A stretch of 64,000 nucleotides of DNA from Stentor roeselii (GCA_006503475.1 RSEH01000046.1:62001-126000), one strand, 5' to 3'. Numbered from the stretch's first letter, positions 29,337 through 39,522 are shown. Numbers and translations are program-made. Notes: generated by a model not told the origin, from the letters alone.

Positions 29337-29340
29337 TTTT
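29337..29340 (+). terminator. RNA polymerase III-type T-run
   Basis: TTTT directly after the closing AACCC arm of the RNA gene. The position fits a polymerase III 3' end. Confidence 0.55.
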
Positions 29341-29348
29341 ATAGATAT

Positions 29349-29630
29349 TTATTTACCTAATCTTTGGAATTCCCAGTCTCGGTTGTCCAGTGGGCAGACA
29401 TGTCGAGTCTTCAGCCATCGGGATATGCAGTGAAAGTGAAAAGCGTGATTGCAGACCCCCCAGGCCACGTTGCATTCTTCTAACTGTGCTGACTGTTGAT
29501 TTGCCTGGCAATCTATGCATGGATCACTAATGTGAGTGCGGCAAATTGCACAGTTTTCTACTTCGATGTCCCAGGCCCACATTGCGACTGCGTTCCACTT
29601 TTTGACTTCGAATCTTCTGCTTTGTTCCAT
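29349..29630 (-). CDS. RBX1: RING-box protein RBX1/ROC1
   Basis: 93 aa. Typical N-terminal strand [17 protein letters not shown] inserts into cullin. The RING-H2 has [45 protein letters not shown], with all three zinc sites of RBX1 and the diagnostic W before CPLDN. It is the catalytic RING subunit of cullin-RING (SCF-type) ubiquitin ligases, recruiting the E2. ATG in TTATAAAATGG context. Stop only 9 bp from the T-run of the RNA gene. Confidence 0.97.
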   Translation of the reverse strand: MEQSRRFEVKKWNAVAMWAWDIEVENCAICRTHISDPCIDCQANQQSAQLEECNVAWGVCNHAFHFHCISRWLKTRHVCPLDNRDWEFQRLGK

Positions 29631-29762
29631 TTTATAATGATGTTTTACATAAGGTTAGAGTTGATCAGATAATCTATGAGATTTCGCTTTCCAATAACTC
29701 TAAATTTTACCTTAAACTCATCTTGAAAATGCCTTACTCTTAAATCATTAATATTTACCTTC

Positions 29763-30353
29763 CTATTCACTAAAAAGACAGCATTTTCTCTTTTTCTTAG
29801 GAATATGAATTGAAAAACTGCTTTTGCTTTCACTGCTGATCATGCTTTTCTCTTGCATCTGCTGCAAAATCGCATCAAAAATATCTTCAATATTATCCCC
29901 TGTCAAGGCTGAGCATTCAATGAAAGGCATTTCATATTTTGCTGCAAGTTTTTGACCCTCATCAGGAAGTACTTGTCTTCCTTTTGCATCACTTTTATTT
30001 CCAACTAGGACAAAACAAGTCTTACTTACGCAATGGTTTTGGAAATCTTCGATGTATGATGGAATCTTTTCGAAAGACTCGTAAGAAGTCACATCATAAA
30101 CTAAAATAACACCGTGACACCCATCAAAGTAAAATCGATTCACGTTGTAAAATCTTTCTTGACCAGCTGTGTCCCAAATTGTGAACTTGTAAACCTGTCC
30201 AGAATAATGATGAGTTTTAATTTTATAGTCCACTCCAATGGTACAAATATAATTCGAAGGAAACACAAAACTTGAATCAGTAGCTTGCATCAAAATGCAA
30301 GTTTTTCCAACCCCATAGCTTCCAAGAGTAATCAACTTATAGTGTTTCTCCAT
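29763..30353 (-). CDS. Rab-family small GTPase
   Basis: 196 aa from ATG at 30353 (MEKHYKLITLGSYGVGKTC); the frame upstream has only a TTG. G1 GSYGVGKT, switch I region ICTIGVDYKIK, G3 WDTAGQERF, G4 GNKSDA, G5 ECSA. The C-terminus KKKRKCCLFSE carries a CC pair near the end for geranylgeranylation, although the four following residues are unusual. Complete and probably active. Regulates vesicle traffic; the exact Rab subgroup cannot be told. Divergent from the Cys-rich surface gene with 38 bp between ATGs. Confidence 0.93.
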   Translation of the reverse strand: MEKHYKLITLGSYGVGKTCILMQATDSSFVFPSNYICTIGVDYKIKTHHYSGQVYKFTIWDTAGQERFYNVNRFYFDGCHGVILVYDVTSYESFEKIPSYIEDFQNHCVSKTCFVLVGNKSDAKGRQVLPDEGQKLAAKYEMPFIECSALTGDNIEDIFDAILQQMQEKSMISSESKSSFSIHIPKKKRKCCLFSE

Positions 30354-30391
30354 TTCATATTTAAATCTATCCACTTCACTCCCCAATAATA

Positions 30392-31423
30392 ATGATAATC
30401 TTCCTTCTCTTCCAAGTTTTCAGTCTAGACTCCGAATACTGCACAGAAATAATCTGCGACTCAACAATATCCCCCTACTGCATAAAAGTCTCCAATTCAA
30501 ATATAAAAATTTCCAAATGTTCCTCAGGTTTTTCCTGCCCAATAAAATCTTCAGACCTTTCAGACGAAGGAGATTTCACAGACCGAAAATGTGAAGAAGA
30601 AGAAGAAATCAAATGTTTTCAACTTTGGGGAACAGGCAAAAATCCTGCTGGTTGGCCTTGCTGCACAGATTCAAACTGCTTGACAAGTAAATGTTCTGAA
30701 GATATCTGTGAAGGAAAAAAGTCAGGAGAAGCCTGCAGTGAATCAGGAGAATGCTCAGCTGGACTTTACTGTGACCAGGTTTGCAAGGATTATGTGGATC
30801 TCGGTGATTTCTGTCAAAAAGATGATGAATGTCCTGCGGGAAGTGGATGTAATTCAGGAGTTTGTGTCAAGTTGTTTTCTTTAGGGTTAGGGGAAAATGC
30901 GACTGATGAAAAATTTTGTTTGAGTTACTTTTTGAATGATGGAGTTTGTGATGCTTTGGAAGTTAGAAAAGATGAAAGTGATGAAAGTTTGATTGACTCT
31001 GGATATGAATGTGAAATTGGAATGAATTGCTTGTATTATTTTAAGTACTCTGGAAAGTTGCATAAGAAAAAACCTTGTCTTTGTAAAGGGGTCACTGGAA
31101 GTAGTGCTGGTCAAGGGTATTGCCCTTTTATTGATGGACTTTCTAATGTTGATTGGACTATTCGAGTTGATTATAATGAAAGCTCGTGCTCGGGGGACTT
31201 GGCGCATACTGATAACCCTGAGTACTTGTATCAATGTGATTCTATTAAGAAATTTGATTACTATTTTTATACTAATATCACTTCGCAGAGATTGTATTGG
31301 AATTTGTATAAAAGTGGTGTTATTGATAGTTGCTCTAAAAGTGCTGGGTTGTTTTATTCCAAGAATTATTTTGAAAGTTTTTCGGAGTTTCTGCACTTTT
31401 TTGGTTTTTTAATATTTTTATAG
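30392..31423 (+). CDS. Cys-rich secreted or GPI-anchored surface protein
   Basis: 343 aa. Residues 1-12 (MIIFLLFQVFSL) form a signal peptide. The ectodomain is Cys-rich with repeated C-x(5-7)-C patterns (ECSAGLYCDQVCKDYVDLGDFCQKDDEC...), resembling the Dickkopf-like Cys-rich modules of many ciliate surface proteins. The last 19 residues end in a hydrophobic run (FLHFFGFLIFL), preceded by small residues, as in a GPI-attachment signal. Many N-x-S/T sites are present. Probably exposed on the plasma membrane; ligand unknown. Confidence 0.8.
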   Translation: MIIFLLFQVFSLDSEYCTEIICDSTISPYCIKVSNSNIKISKCSSGFSCPIKSSDLSDEGDFTDRKCEEEEEIKCFQLWGTGKNPAGWPCCTDSNCLTSKCSEDICEGKKSGEACSESGECSAGLYCDQVCKDYVDLGDFCQKDDECPAGSGCNSGVCVKLFSLGLGENATDEKFCLSYFLNDGVCDALEVRKDESDESLIDSGYECEIGMNCLYYFKYSGKLHKKKPCLCKGVTGSSAGQGYCPFIDGLSNVDWTIRVDYNESSCSGDLAHTDNPEYLYQCDSIKKFDYYFYTNITSQRLYWNLYKSGVIDSCSKSAGLFYSKNYFESFSEFLHFFGFLIFL

Positions 31424-31442
31424 TTATAAGTTAATCAAATAT

Positions 31443-32174
31443 CTAACCTAGAAAATTTCTCTGTTCACTAACAGTCCTTCCCCGATTTTCATAAAAAATT
31501 TTTTTTCTCTCATTTTTTTCAATCACAAGTTTTTTAAGTCCTTGCTTCGCCAAAAATTCCTTAAATCCTCTATGATCCTCAACACGATTATTAAGAGCTT
31601 CAGGATTTCCAATAAGAACATCATCAATATCATCAATAACTTTTTTCACAAATCCTGTGAATTTCCTAACATTTTTCGGATTAATCACATGTTTTGGACT
31701 TTTAACTTCATCACAAGCATCCATGATTCCATTGATAATCAAAAGATTTTGCGAGCTTCTGAAGTTTTCGCTATTTTTTTTAAGAGGAGTAGAAAAATTA
31801 GTCTCATTTTCGAATTTTTTCGTAAGTTGCTTTTGAATCTTTTCAGGAGAACGGTCTGGGGTAAGGCTGTACTTAGGAAGCCCTTGACTTACTTTTCTTA
31901 CTGTTGAAGGCAGGGCAAATGGTGATTTCGATTGAAGGTCATCTATTTTAAAATGTTCTTCAAGGTACCTACAAAGAGCAGGGTTAGTATATTTTAACTG
32001 GTCTTCAAGTGTGAATCTTCGTTTTTCAAGAATATTTTGCTTTTTCTTCGGAATCGTTGGCTCTGTGCATCTTTTGTTCTGTGATGCTCCTGTCGGTAGG
32101 ATTTTTTTCAGTTCTTTTCTTAAGTTTGAGGTAATTGGCATCGGCAGTTTAGGCATAGACGAAGAATTTTGCAT
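31443..32174 (-). CDS. hypothetical basic protein
   Basis: 243 aa, complete frame. The N-terminal 70 residues are Pro/Lys-rich and probably disordered. Then comes LEDQLKYTNPALCRYLEEHFKIDDL, a possible short helical interaction motif. The C-terminus (EFLAKQGLKKLVIEKNERKKIFYENRG) is a charged helix. No catalytic residues and no membrane segment. It converges with the surface-protein gene (19 bp) and lies 44 bp downstream of another small basic gene on the same strand, which might share regulation. Family unknown. Confidence 0.65.
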   Translation of the reverse strand: MQNSSSMPKLPMPITSNLRKELKKILPTGASQNKRCTEPTIPKKKQNILEKRRFTLEDQLKYTNPALCRYLEEHFKIDDLQSKSPFALPSTVRKVSQGLPKYSLTPDRSPEKIQKQLTKKFENETNFSTPLKKNSENFRSSQNLLIINGIMDACDEVKSPKHVINPKNVRKFTGFVKKVIDDIDDVLIGNPEALNNRVEDHRGFKEFLAKQGLKKLVIEKNERKKIFYENRGRTVSEQRNFLG

Positions 32175-32218
32175 TAAGGGGAAAATTATTTAGAATTAGG
32201 TAAAATGGTTCGGGAAGC

Positions 32219-32593
32219 TTAGGAATTAAATGATTTTATTGGAGTTAATATTTGAGTCACTGATAAAGTTTTCGTTTTCAACAATGTTTGTGGCTGTTTT
32301 TTTATCTTGATTCGCTTTTTTAGATGATTTGTTTTCCCGAATATCGGGTCTTTTCTTATTGGAGGTAAAGAGACTTTTGGAATAAACGGCTCGTATACGG
32401 TTAAAGCTTTAAAGGTTCTTTTGGGAATCTCGCAGTTTGAAGGAGACTTGAAGATTGGAAACTTCTTTAAAACTATTGAGTTCTTTCTTGAATGGCTTTC
32501 TGGGTAGATTGATATGCTCTTGTGAAGGGATGGGTTTGAACGCGTCATTGACCTTGGCGTGTCGGGGGTCCAGCGACCAGGAGTATCTGACAT
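32219..32593 (-). CDS. hypothetical small basic protein
   Basis: 124 aa, rich in Ser, Pro and Lys, likely disordered. The N-terminus MSDTPGRWTPDTPRSMTRS has repeated TP(R/G) sites, potential targets of proline-directed kinases. No domain recognised. A + strand G/T-rich (C/A-rich on the coding strand) stretch precedes the start, as for other genes. Lower certainty because it is short and has no homologue I know. Confidence 0.55.
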   Translation of the reverse strand: MSDTPGRWTPDTPRSMTRSNPSLHKSISIYPESHSRKNSIVLKKFPIFKSPSNCEIPKRTFKALTVYEPFIPKVSLPPIRKDPIFGKTNHLKKRIKIKKQPQTLLKTKTLSVTQILTPIKSFNS

Positions 32594-33822
32594 TAAGAGA
32601 ATTATTTAGATGCGAATAGTGAGGAAGTTTAGAATATTTTTGGAAATAGATTGATGGGGTTGATGATTGGATTTTAGAATTTTGGAGGATTTGGTTTGGG
32701 TTTGTAGATTGGAATTGTGAGGTTGGTTAATTATGAGATTGAATTTTTGTGTGATTTGTTTTGGGAAGGTTTCATTGATATATGAATTTGGATAAATAAT
32801 TCTAGATAAGATATAATAAATTTGATTAAAATAAATTATTTATTCAGACACTAACTGCTTTTTAGTTTTATCATTAAGTTCAACTATCTAAGTTGATAAT
32901 TTACTGTATTATCTTGGTCCAGATTTAATATTAAACTGTAAGTCATTATATAAATTCAATCTGCTTATTATAAGCATCTTTTCAAAAACCTACAGTTTTA
33001 GCCGAAAAAATTTAGATGAAGTAAATAAAAACCTTATGAAAACTCAAAATAAGAAATTTGATTTCGAATTTCTCTACATGCAGAAAGGGTAAAACTTTAC
33101 CTGTATTTAAAAGGAAAACACAGATTGAATCAGCTAAACCTAAACCAATCAAAAAATTACCCTCATCAAATCAGGTAAACATTTAAATTCAAAAGTCAAT
33201 ATTTAATCAATCCATCATCAGCAAAGGACATTTTAACACAATCGTTTCTCTATTCAATTTATGCATCTATTTGATTATCCTGAAACAATTTTCAGATAAT
33301 ATCTGACATTTGAAACATTAGCTCTCACTGACAATATTCATGAATCATTTAAAAAAGTGGCTTGGGTACTATTTAGCAGTTTTAGAGCTTTTTATCCAAG
33401 ACTAAAAATATCTTTAAGAAAATTCTTGAGTCTAATAGCTTTTCAACTTTAGTTCAAGTTCTAGTCTGCAGGTTTTTTTAGTTGAAGATAATTTGTTCTT
33501 CATAAGTTTTCATATGGCTTCCAAAACTTCTTGAAACCTGCCATTAGTGTTAATCTTTTACTCTTAATCAAAAAAATCGTGGATTTCATAGGCAAGGATA
33601 ATGAGAATTAAAGTAATCTATCTGGCTTCGAAAACTGATACTGCATTAGAATAGCAAGAAATGCTGCAAGGTCTTAGTTTTCTCGTATTTATTCTTGTTT
33701 ATGTCTTTGATGAATTTCTTTCCAGGTTTAAGTAATTTAGGTATCCTAAAATGAAGTTTGATACAGTAGCCGATAGATTAACGATTTCATCTCCTCTAAA
33801 TAAAAAAGATTAATAATCTAAC
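32594..33822. other. AT-rich intergenic region
   Basis: 1.2 kb. G/T-rich on the + strand near 32640-32790, then AT-rich. A short stretch at 33100-33190 (+) reads like a coding fragment (a KPKPIKKLPSS-type frame), but it has no start and no matching 15-nt intron, so no gene is called. Confidence 0.5.
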
Positions 33823-34893
33823 TTAACGTTTATCAACTTCATACTGCCTATCATAAGAAACTTCAACCCTTTCAAAAACCTGAGGGTTCCAATCATTAGG
33901 AGCATCAGGAGCAGAAGGTACAAAAACTTCATCAGGTACAATAAAAATTAAACTCTCAATACAAGGTCTCTGTCCACAACAAACACAACTAGCATCAAGT
34001 TCCGCTTCAATTTCAACCCGATAAAGACACTCAATAAGTTTCGCCTTTGTAGAGCACATCATCATCAGATCCTTCATCAAAGTCGGTAAATTGACAGAGA
34101 TTTCAACAGCCGATGTTTGAATGAGTTTATCTCCAGCAGGGACTCGATGCCAAACTCGATCCCTGATCAAAGTCTTGTTCAAATAATGACTTCTTCCATG
34201 ATCACTCCTAATGGCCAAAGCCCAGTAAAACCTGTATCTGACTCCAGTGACATCAACCTTCGAGGCAGTATTATCGATTTCCACGTTAAAACGTGCAACC
34301 TGTGAAGGACTATAACAATCCTGAGGGTAAAAAACACTTAATTTACAAAATCCTGAATTTTGAAAACATCCAGTTTTCAGTTGTGCAATTCTTTCTTGTG
34401 TAAGATTTGAGGTAAAGTTGACTAGTGGAGACTTTAACCAGATTTTTAAAGAGTTTTTTATGAGTTTTGATGAATTTGAATGGAGAATTCCTCGTAACTT
34501 GTAGGTGATGCTTGCCTTTCCACTTTGGTCATATGAAAAAGAACTGGGAAGTTGGGGTGGGATAAGAAATGAAAAGGGGAAAGAATAGCCACCTGCTCGA
34601 AGACCGGATTTCAACTCGGATAAAGGAAAGAAAAAGTTGCAGATGATGGATTTACCTGAGTAGGTGTCTGTTACGGTATTTGATGATGATGTGCCGTCTG
34701 CATTTGTTGAGCTTTCGGTCCTGGTTTCTCCCCAGAAGGTCTTTTCTCTTCCGAAAAAGTTCAGGAATAGTGTTGAGGATGGAACTGGGGATTTTAAGGA
34801 CAGGTGAATCACTCCTGTTAGTTCTTTTCCGCAGGAGTAGTTGCCGCCTTCTAACTGGATCGCGATGTTTCCGTATGAGTTGCTGGCTCCCAT
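33823..34893 (-). CDS. arrestin-like protein, N-myristoylation site
   Basis: 356 aa. An N-terminal arrestin fold covers about residues 8-155 (IQLEGGNYSCGKELTGVIHLSL, LFLNFFGREKTFW, GGYSFPFSFLIPPQLPSSF) and a C-terminal arrestin fold about 175-330 (CKLSVFYPQDCYSPSQVARFNVEIDNT). The PxxLPSSF motif is typical of alpha-arrestin/ARRDC proteins. It begins MGAS, an N-myristoylation signal that would place it at a membrane. Likely adaptor for trafficking of membrane receptors or channels. ATG context TATATAAATGG. Related to the gene at 42099. Confidence 0.85.
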   Translation of the reverse strand: MGASNSYGNIAIQLEGGNYSCGKELTGVIHLSLKSPVPSSTLFLNFFGREKTFWGETRTESSTNADGTSSSNTVTDTYSGKSIICNFFFPLSELKSGLRAGGYSFPFSFLIPPQLPSSFSYDQSGKASITYKLRGILHSNSSKLIKNSLKIWLKSPLVNFTSNLTQERIAQLKTGCFQNSGFCKLSVFYPQDCYSPSQVARFNVEIDNTASKVDVTGVRYRFYWALAIRSDHGRSHYLNKTLIRDRVWHRVPAGDKLIQTSAVEISVNLPTLMKDLMMMCSTKAKLIECLYRVEIEAELDASCVCCGQRPCIESLIFIVPDEVFVPSAPDAPNDWNPQVFERVEVSYDRQYEVDKR

Positions 34894-36544
34894 TTATATA
34901 GGAATGTTTTAGTGTTGAGATTATTTATTTCTCTTGAGTTAAGTGGATTTTTTAGCAAGATGATGCAAAGGAATGAGAGATAATCGGAAATATTTAGGTA
35001 GGTTTTAAATAATGATAGAAAATTACCTTTGAACTAAATCTTTATATGGAGTCTTTGTGAGATATTGAGATTTTTTTTATATAAAGTAGATTATCAGGGT
35101 AAAGAAATTATTTTTAGTAGATTAATTAACAGGAGATATTATTTTCAAGTAAATATGAGCAGAAGTAAAATTTATACAAATTAGAACTAAATAATATATA
35201 CACTGAGTATATTCTATCGATTATTTTAACTTATAATCCTACTAATTAATATCGAACTAAAGTTTTTTTATTATATGAGTAATTCTTAGATCATGATTAA
35301 AATAAAGTGACTTTTTATTTGAGATTTGATTGTAACGAAAAACTTCTTACTTTAAGTATACCTATATGTAAATGCTGAAATCAATACCCAATGATATATA
35401 TTGATGAAGAAAACATTAATTTTCTTATTTTCTTGATAATTCTGATTGAATCTTTTGTCTTTTTTTATACTACTTATTCTAAGATTGAATACTAAGATTA
35501 TGGCATCTTCATCATGAATATCTTGGTTAAAGCTTTCATCTTTTCTGACAAATATACTCAAATCTCATTGAAATCAAATTAAGCATCCAAAACATTTTCC
35601 TTAGACTTTAGGTTTCTTAATAAATGGAGATGGTTTTTTAGGTCTGTTGATGTACGCCCTAAAACTGAACGGCTTGACAGCTTTGCCAGAGAATACTTTA
35701 TATTCGGAATATTATGAAATATATTAGATATTCAAGTTGCATTCATTTATTGAAGAAATATGTAAAAGATTGATACAAAATTCAGAATCAACTAATGAAT
35801 ATAGTACTATTGGGCTATCTGTATTTAAAATAAATGAATATTTATCAAGAAAGAAAACTTAAGATAGGCAGAATTTATTGATTGAAAATCAACTTGAAAG
35901 AATGGTTGAATATCAACAGTATATAATCAAAACTCAATAGCATAGAATAATAATATTTTAGCCTTTAACTCATATTCATCATATACAAAATCTGCACAAT
36001 CATCTAGTTCTATTGATTTAACATATTAAACAAACCCAAAAAATTTCAAATTAGTGTCTCTAATTTTTAAAATTACATTTAATGGTTATTGATACTTATT
36101 AAATATTAACATACTTATTAATACTTAAACTTATCACAATTGAATAAATTCATAATTTCTTTTAGACAAAAAATTAAAAAAGTTGGAAATTTTTTTATTA
36201 TTAATGATTATCTTTAGAAAGAATTTAAATAAAGAAATTCAAAATATAATTAAAGATCTTGGCAGCTCCAAGATAATATTGATAAATTAGACTGGGTTAT
36301 TATTTAACAAATAATTGCTGTCGTTCCAAAATTTTAATTAGTTTATCAGAACTTAAAATATTTACAAATATCTAGAAAAATGGATATACAATATTCAAGA
36401 AGTCACGAAATTTAAGTTTATTCTAAATGGAATCGTAAAAAATTGAATTTAAGCCGACTGAAAAATATATTTATTTAAAAGTATTAAATTTTAGATATAA
36501 GTAATCAAACTAATCATTGAAAACCCTTAATTTCTAATTATTAC
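34894..36544. other. long AT-rich intergenic region
   Basis: 1.65 kb, about the most AT-rich part of the window, with scattered homopolymers. The open frame 35352-35561 (minus) has AT-driven composition and no motif. The only notable island is at 35601-35708 (listed separately). Confidence 0.6.
35601..35708 (-). pseudogene. possible gene relic, 35-codon coding-like island
   Basis: In an AT-rich desert, this 108-bp stretch has normal coding composition. On the minus strand it reads a Lys/Pro-rich tail ending KPSPFIKKPKV and TAA. It has no ATG and no joining exon within reach; a TAA lies two codons upstream. It may be the 3' remnant of a duplicated gene, or the last exon of a gene whose upstream part I failed to find. 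Confidence 0.3.
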
Positions 36545-38608
36545 CTAATGTAAATATTTACTCAACTCAAACTCAATATTTTTATTATTTTTCAGCCAAC
36601 TTTTCGCTTCACGCCTATTTTTAAAATCATGTTCTTTTCTCATTTCAGCAATATTCCAAACATAAATTCCACTCTTCAAATCTCCCGACACAAAATACTT
36701 ATCATCCCCACTGACCATGACTTTCCAGATACTACTCATATGCCCAGCGAGACAAGCATATCTAGATTTATTCACAACATCCCAAACCATCACCTTTTGA
36801 TCTTCTCCTCCAGAAGCAGCAAGCATTCTATTTTTCATAAACTTTACTGAATAAACTCTTCCAGAATGACCTAAAAAGCAAAAGTCTTGTCTTCGATCAG
36901 AAACATCCCAAAGTCTGACAGTTCCGAAGAAATCTGCAGAAATCATCTTTTCTTCGTCATTTGAAATGTCTACACAAAATACAGAATTTTCATGGCCGTT
37001 CATTACAGACAAAATTGATTTTGTTTTAAAATCCCAAAGAATTAAGTTTTTTTTTCGTCCGAGTGAAGAACTTGCTAAAAAATTCATTCTTGAAGAAATT
37101 ACTACAGCTTGCACTAGTCCTTCATGATCTTGAAGCACAATATCAGGTTTTTTATTGTTTAAATCGCTTATTATTACTTGATTCGCACTTCCAAATGCAG
37201 CTAAGTCTTCTGTTATTATTTCAGATCCTACTTCGAATGGCTGTTTTGATAAAAAAGAATCAAAAGTTTTTAAAGAAATTTTCGCGATTCCTATTCTTGA
37301 ATCGCGAGATGCTGAAATTATCAAGTCTTTGAAAACTATGACTCCATATATGTGGGATTTATGGAAAGTGTAGTGATGTCTTTTTGTTTTCAGCTGAATG
37401 TTCCACAAAATTATTGTATTATCTGAAGAGCCTGAGAGGATTAGTTTATCATCTGGGGTTATTGAAATTGAGTTTACTCTTTGAGTGTGTCCTGAAAGTT
37501 CTGCGAATAGTGAGTGAGAATTGGTTTCCCAGATTTTCACTAATTTATCATCTGATCCTGTTATTATGTACTTGCCGTTTTTTGTTAATGCTAAAGTTGA
37601 AACAGCTTTATCATGGGCCTTTATGGATAAAATATTTGAGAATGAATTTAAATCCCAGATTACTAAAGAGTTTCCAATTCCTACATAATAACTATTTTGT
37701 GCAAAGGTAACTCCACACCAAACTTGATCACTAACAAAAATCCTCCTCAAACATTCATTAGAATCAGTTTTCCATAAAATAATTTCATTTCCATCACTTC
37801 CCGACACGATTCTGCTAGAATCATGATTTAAAGCAACAGTATAAACAGCATATATATGTCCAGTGTAAAGATTTTTAGAACACTTGTTTTTCATATCCCA
37901 GAGAATGAGAGTCTTGTCCAAAGATCCAGACACTGCAAACCTGTTGTCATGTGACAAAGCAATGCACCAAACAGTAGACTTATGCTGAGTGAGGCATGCT
38001 AGTTGGGTTTTACTCAGCATATCCCAAATACGCACAGATGTATCTTCAGACCCAGTGACAAGAGTTTGTCCATCACTTGAAATTGCCAGACAATTGAATC
38101 CTCCATTGTGAGTTTCAAGAAATTTATTCTTTTTCATTTCTTTTAATTTTACCAGATCAGTGATGAAGGAATGGAATTCTTGTGAATATGATTCTTTTAT
38201 TTATTCATGCAATTTATTCAAGGATAGGTTGTTTATTTTAAGTTCTGAATTAAATATTGATCTGATTTTTTCGACTTCTGAATTTAGGATTTTTGTTTTG
38301 TGGATAAGATCGAGATAGTTTTTGATTATTAAGTTGATTTGGTTTATTATCAAATTGTTGTTATTTTGTAAAAGTTTTATAGTTTGGTTCGTTTCTGAGA
38401 TTAACTCATTTTTCAATTTAAGTAAAGAATTGATCCAGTTTTCGAGTTTGTTGTCTAATCTAGACTTTTCATTATGACTGAGTTCTTCCACTAAACTTTG
38501 ATATGAATGTCGCTGCAATAAGTGACTACCGATATGTAACTCGCACAGTTTAACATTTTTACAGAAGCAAATGAAGGAAGGAGAGTGTAAACAATCTGTA
38601 CATTCCAT
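36545..38608 (-). CDS. B-box-like plus WD40 protein with an in-frame TAA at codon 136
   Basis: From ATG 38608 to stop 36545 the frame is 688 codons, exactly the length of the paralogue at 44782. An in-frame TAA at 38203-38201 (codon 136) sits where the paralogue has CAA (Gln). Before it is a zinc module (CTDCLHSPSFICFCKNVKLCELHIGSHLLQ) and coiled coil; after it are 10-14 WD40 units forming one or two beta-propellers (GHIYAVYTVALNHDSSRIVSGSDGNEIILWK and others). No other stop or frameshift occurs, and the propeller half remains well conserved. Either a young pseudogene, two separate products (the second from ATG 38137), or readthrough. Probably a scaffold protein. Confidence 0.8.
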
Positions 38609-39522
38609 TTTATTATTATAAATTTGTTTGTTCAATAGTTAAAAATATAGGCATTGAAATTGTAGACATTTATATGTCTAGATATTCAAGTTTAATTAAA
38701 ACACACAGATCTAATTCGATCCCCAGAAGACTTATTTATTTGTTTAAATATATACATAGAGTTAATCACCTTGAACCTATTATTTCCTCTTTCATTGGAT
38801 ATTTTAAAACCAATATCCACTCTAGTACCATTTCAAAAATAATTCTGATTTCTAATCCAAGTTGTTAATTTGAATAAAAAGATTTCAGATTTTCTTTGTT
38901 CTTCATATCAAATAGAAACATTCACTTGAATTATTATAAAATATTGGGAAATGTGTAAGTACTGATTTAGATTTCTTTTTTACTTTTGAGTAATCTTACT
39001 GAGTCATTCAGTAGTTTTATCAATTTTCCCGAATAAAAGGCTCTTTTTATGTTCAAAACTTTGAATTGAAACGAAGCTTGATAAGATAATCAATTCTGAG
39101 TTTTATTCAGATTGAGTGTTTTTTATCAAAATGATTACTGAACAATGACTAGAATGTTTTTATGTCAAATCCAAATACTGTTTGAAACAATTAAAAATAG
39201 GAATAAATGCCCAATAACGATATTATAGCTCAACACATAAAGAACAATAAGATCAAAATACATTTTTATTTATAAAGATCATCATTCTATTATAAGAGCA
39301 TAACATATGGCTGAATATTTATGCTCAGTTTATAATTTATATTGTTTTAAAGTAGAAGATTAATTTAAATAATTTTAATGAGTTAATAGGCTTCATATGA
39401 GCTATTAGATCAAATTAATACTAAAAATCAATTGAACATTTTTCCACTATAGCACATTATACATAATTATCGATGAATAAATGAAAACGACCTATATTCA
39501 ACTAAAAACCAAACTTTATTTA
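38609..39522. other. AT-rich region upstream of the WD40 gene
   Basis: The first 100 bp, read on the minus strand, contain TGTCTACAATTTCAATGCC. Its like is found upstream of the paralogue at about 44665-44730, so the duplicated unit includes promoter DNA. The open frame 38674-38868 (+) overlaps this promoter and is probably not a gene. The rest is AT-rich without recognisable features. Confidence 0.5.

Larger units (their letters stand above)
29172..29340 (+). ncRNA. TER: candidate telomerase RNA gene
   Basis: A GC-rich island of about 170 bp between SmD3 and RBX1, with no reading frame. Orientation: on + it has 115 bp of promoter space and ends in TTTT (29337-29340), the RNA polymerase III terminator; on minus it would begin 9 bp after a stop codon. 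Possible fold: GGGTT 29174-29178 pairs with AACCC 29332-29336, directly before the T run. CTCAGC/GCTGAG (29240-29254) makes a 3-nt-loop hairpin. A long stem joins GGGTC, CTGG and CTCTGCATG (29265-29284) to CATGCAGAG, CCAG and GACCC (29310-29330), topped by CAGC/GCTG. At 29207-29218 is CACCCTAACACC: exactly 1.5 copies of CCCTAACA, the telomere repeat reported for Stentor and Blepharisma. Ciliate telomerase RNAs are 150-210 nt, polymerase III products with about 1.5-repeat templates. Caution: GTTAG 29202-29206 could pair with CTAAC in the template. Confidence 0.62.

Noticed and set aside
29172-29340. SRP RNA: CCGGAAACGTTAGCA resembles the GGAA-loop of SRP helix 8
   Set aside because: SRP RNA is about 300 nt, and its 3' part pairs with the 5' part. 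Here the 130 nt after the motif fold on themselves and the sequence before it is AT-rich. No Alu-domain motifs are seen.
29172-29340. U1, U2, U4, U5, U6, RNase P or MRP RNA in the same island
   Set aside because: None of their landmark sequences (U1 5' end, U5 loop, U6 ACAGAGA box, P4 elements) was found on either strand.
33100-33190. Short coding-like stretch in the 32.6-33.8 kb spacer
   Set aside because: No start codon and no 15-nt intron that links it to other open sequence.
35352-35561. 69-codon minus-strand frame
   Set aside because: Composition follows the AT-rich surroundings; no supporting features.
36545-38608. Ciliate code with TAA as Gln for the whole genome
   Set aside because: TAA ends many well-defined genes here at the expected family length (e.g. 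eL33), so the standard code applies; a single TAA for Gln is better explained locally.
38674-38868. 64-codon plus-strand frame
   Set aside because: Overlaps promoter sequence shared with the WD40 paralogue; no motif or homologue.
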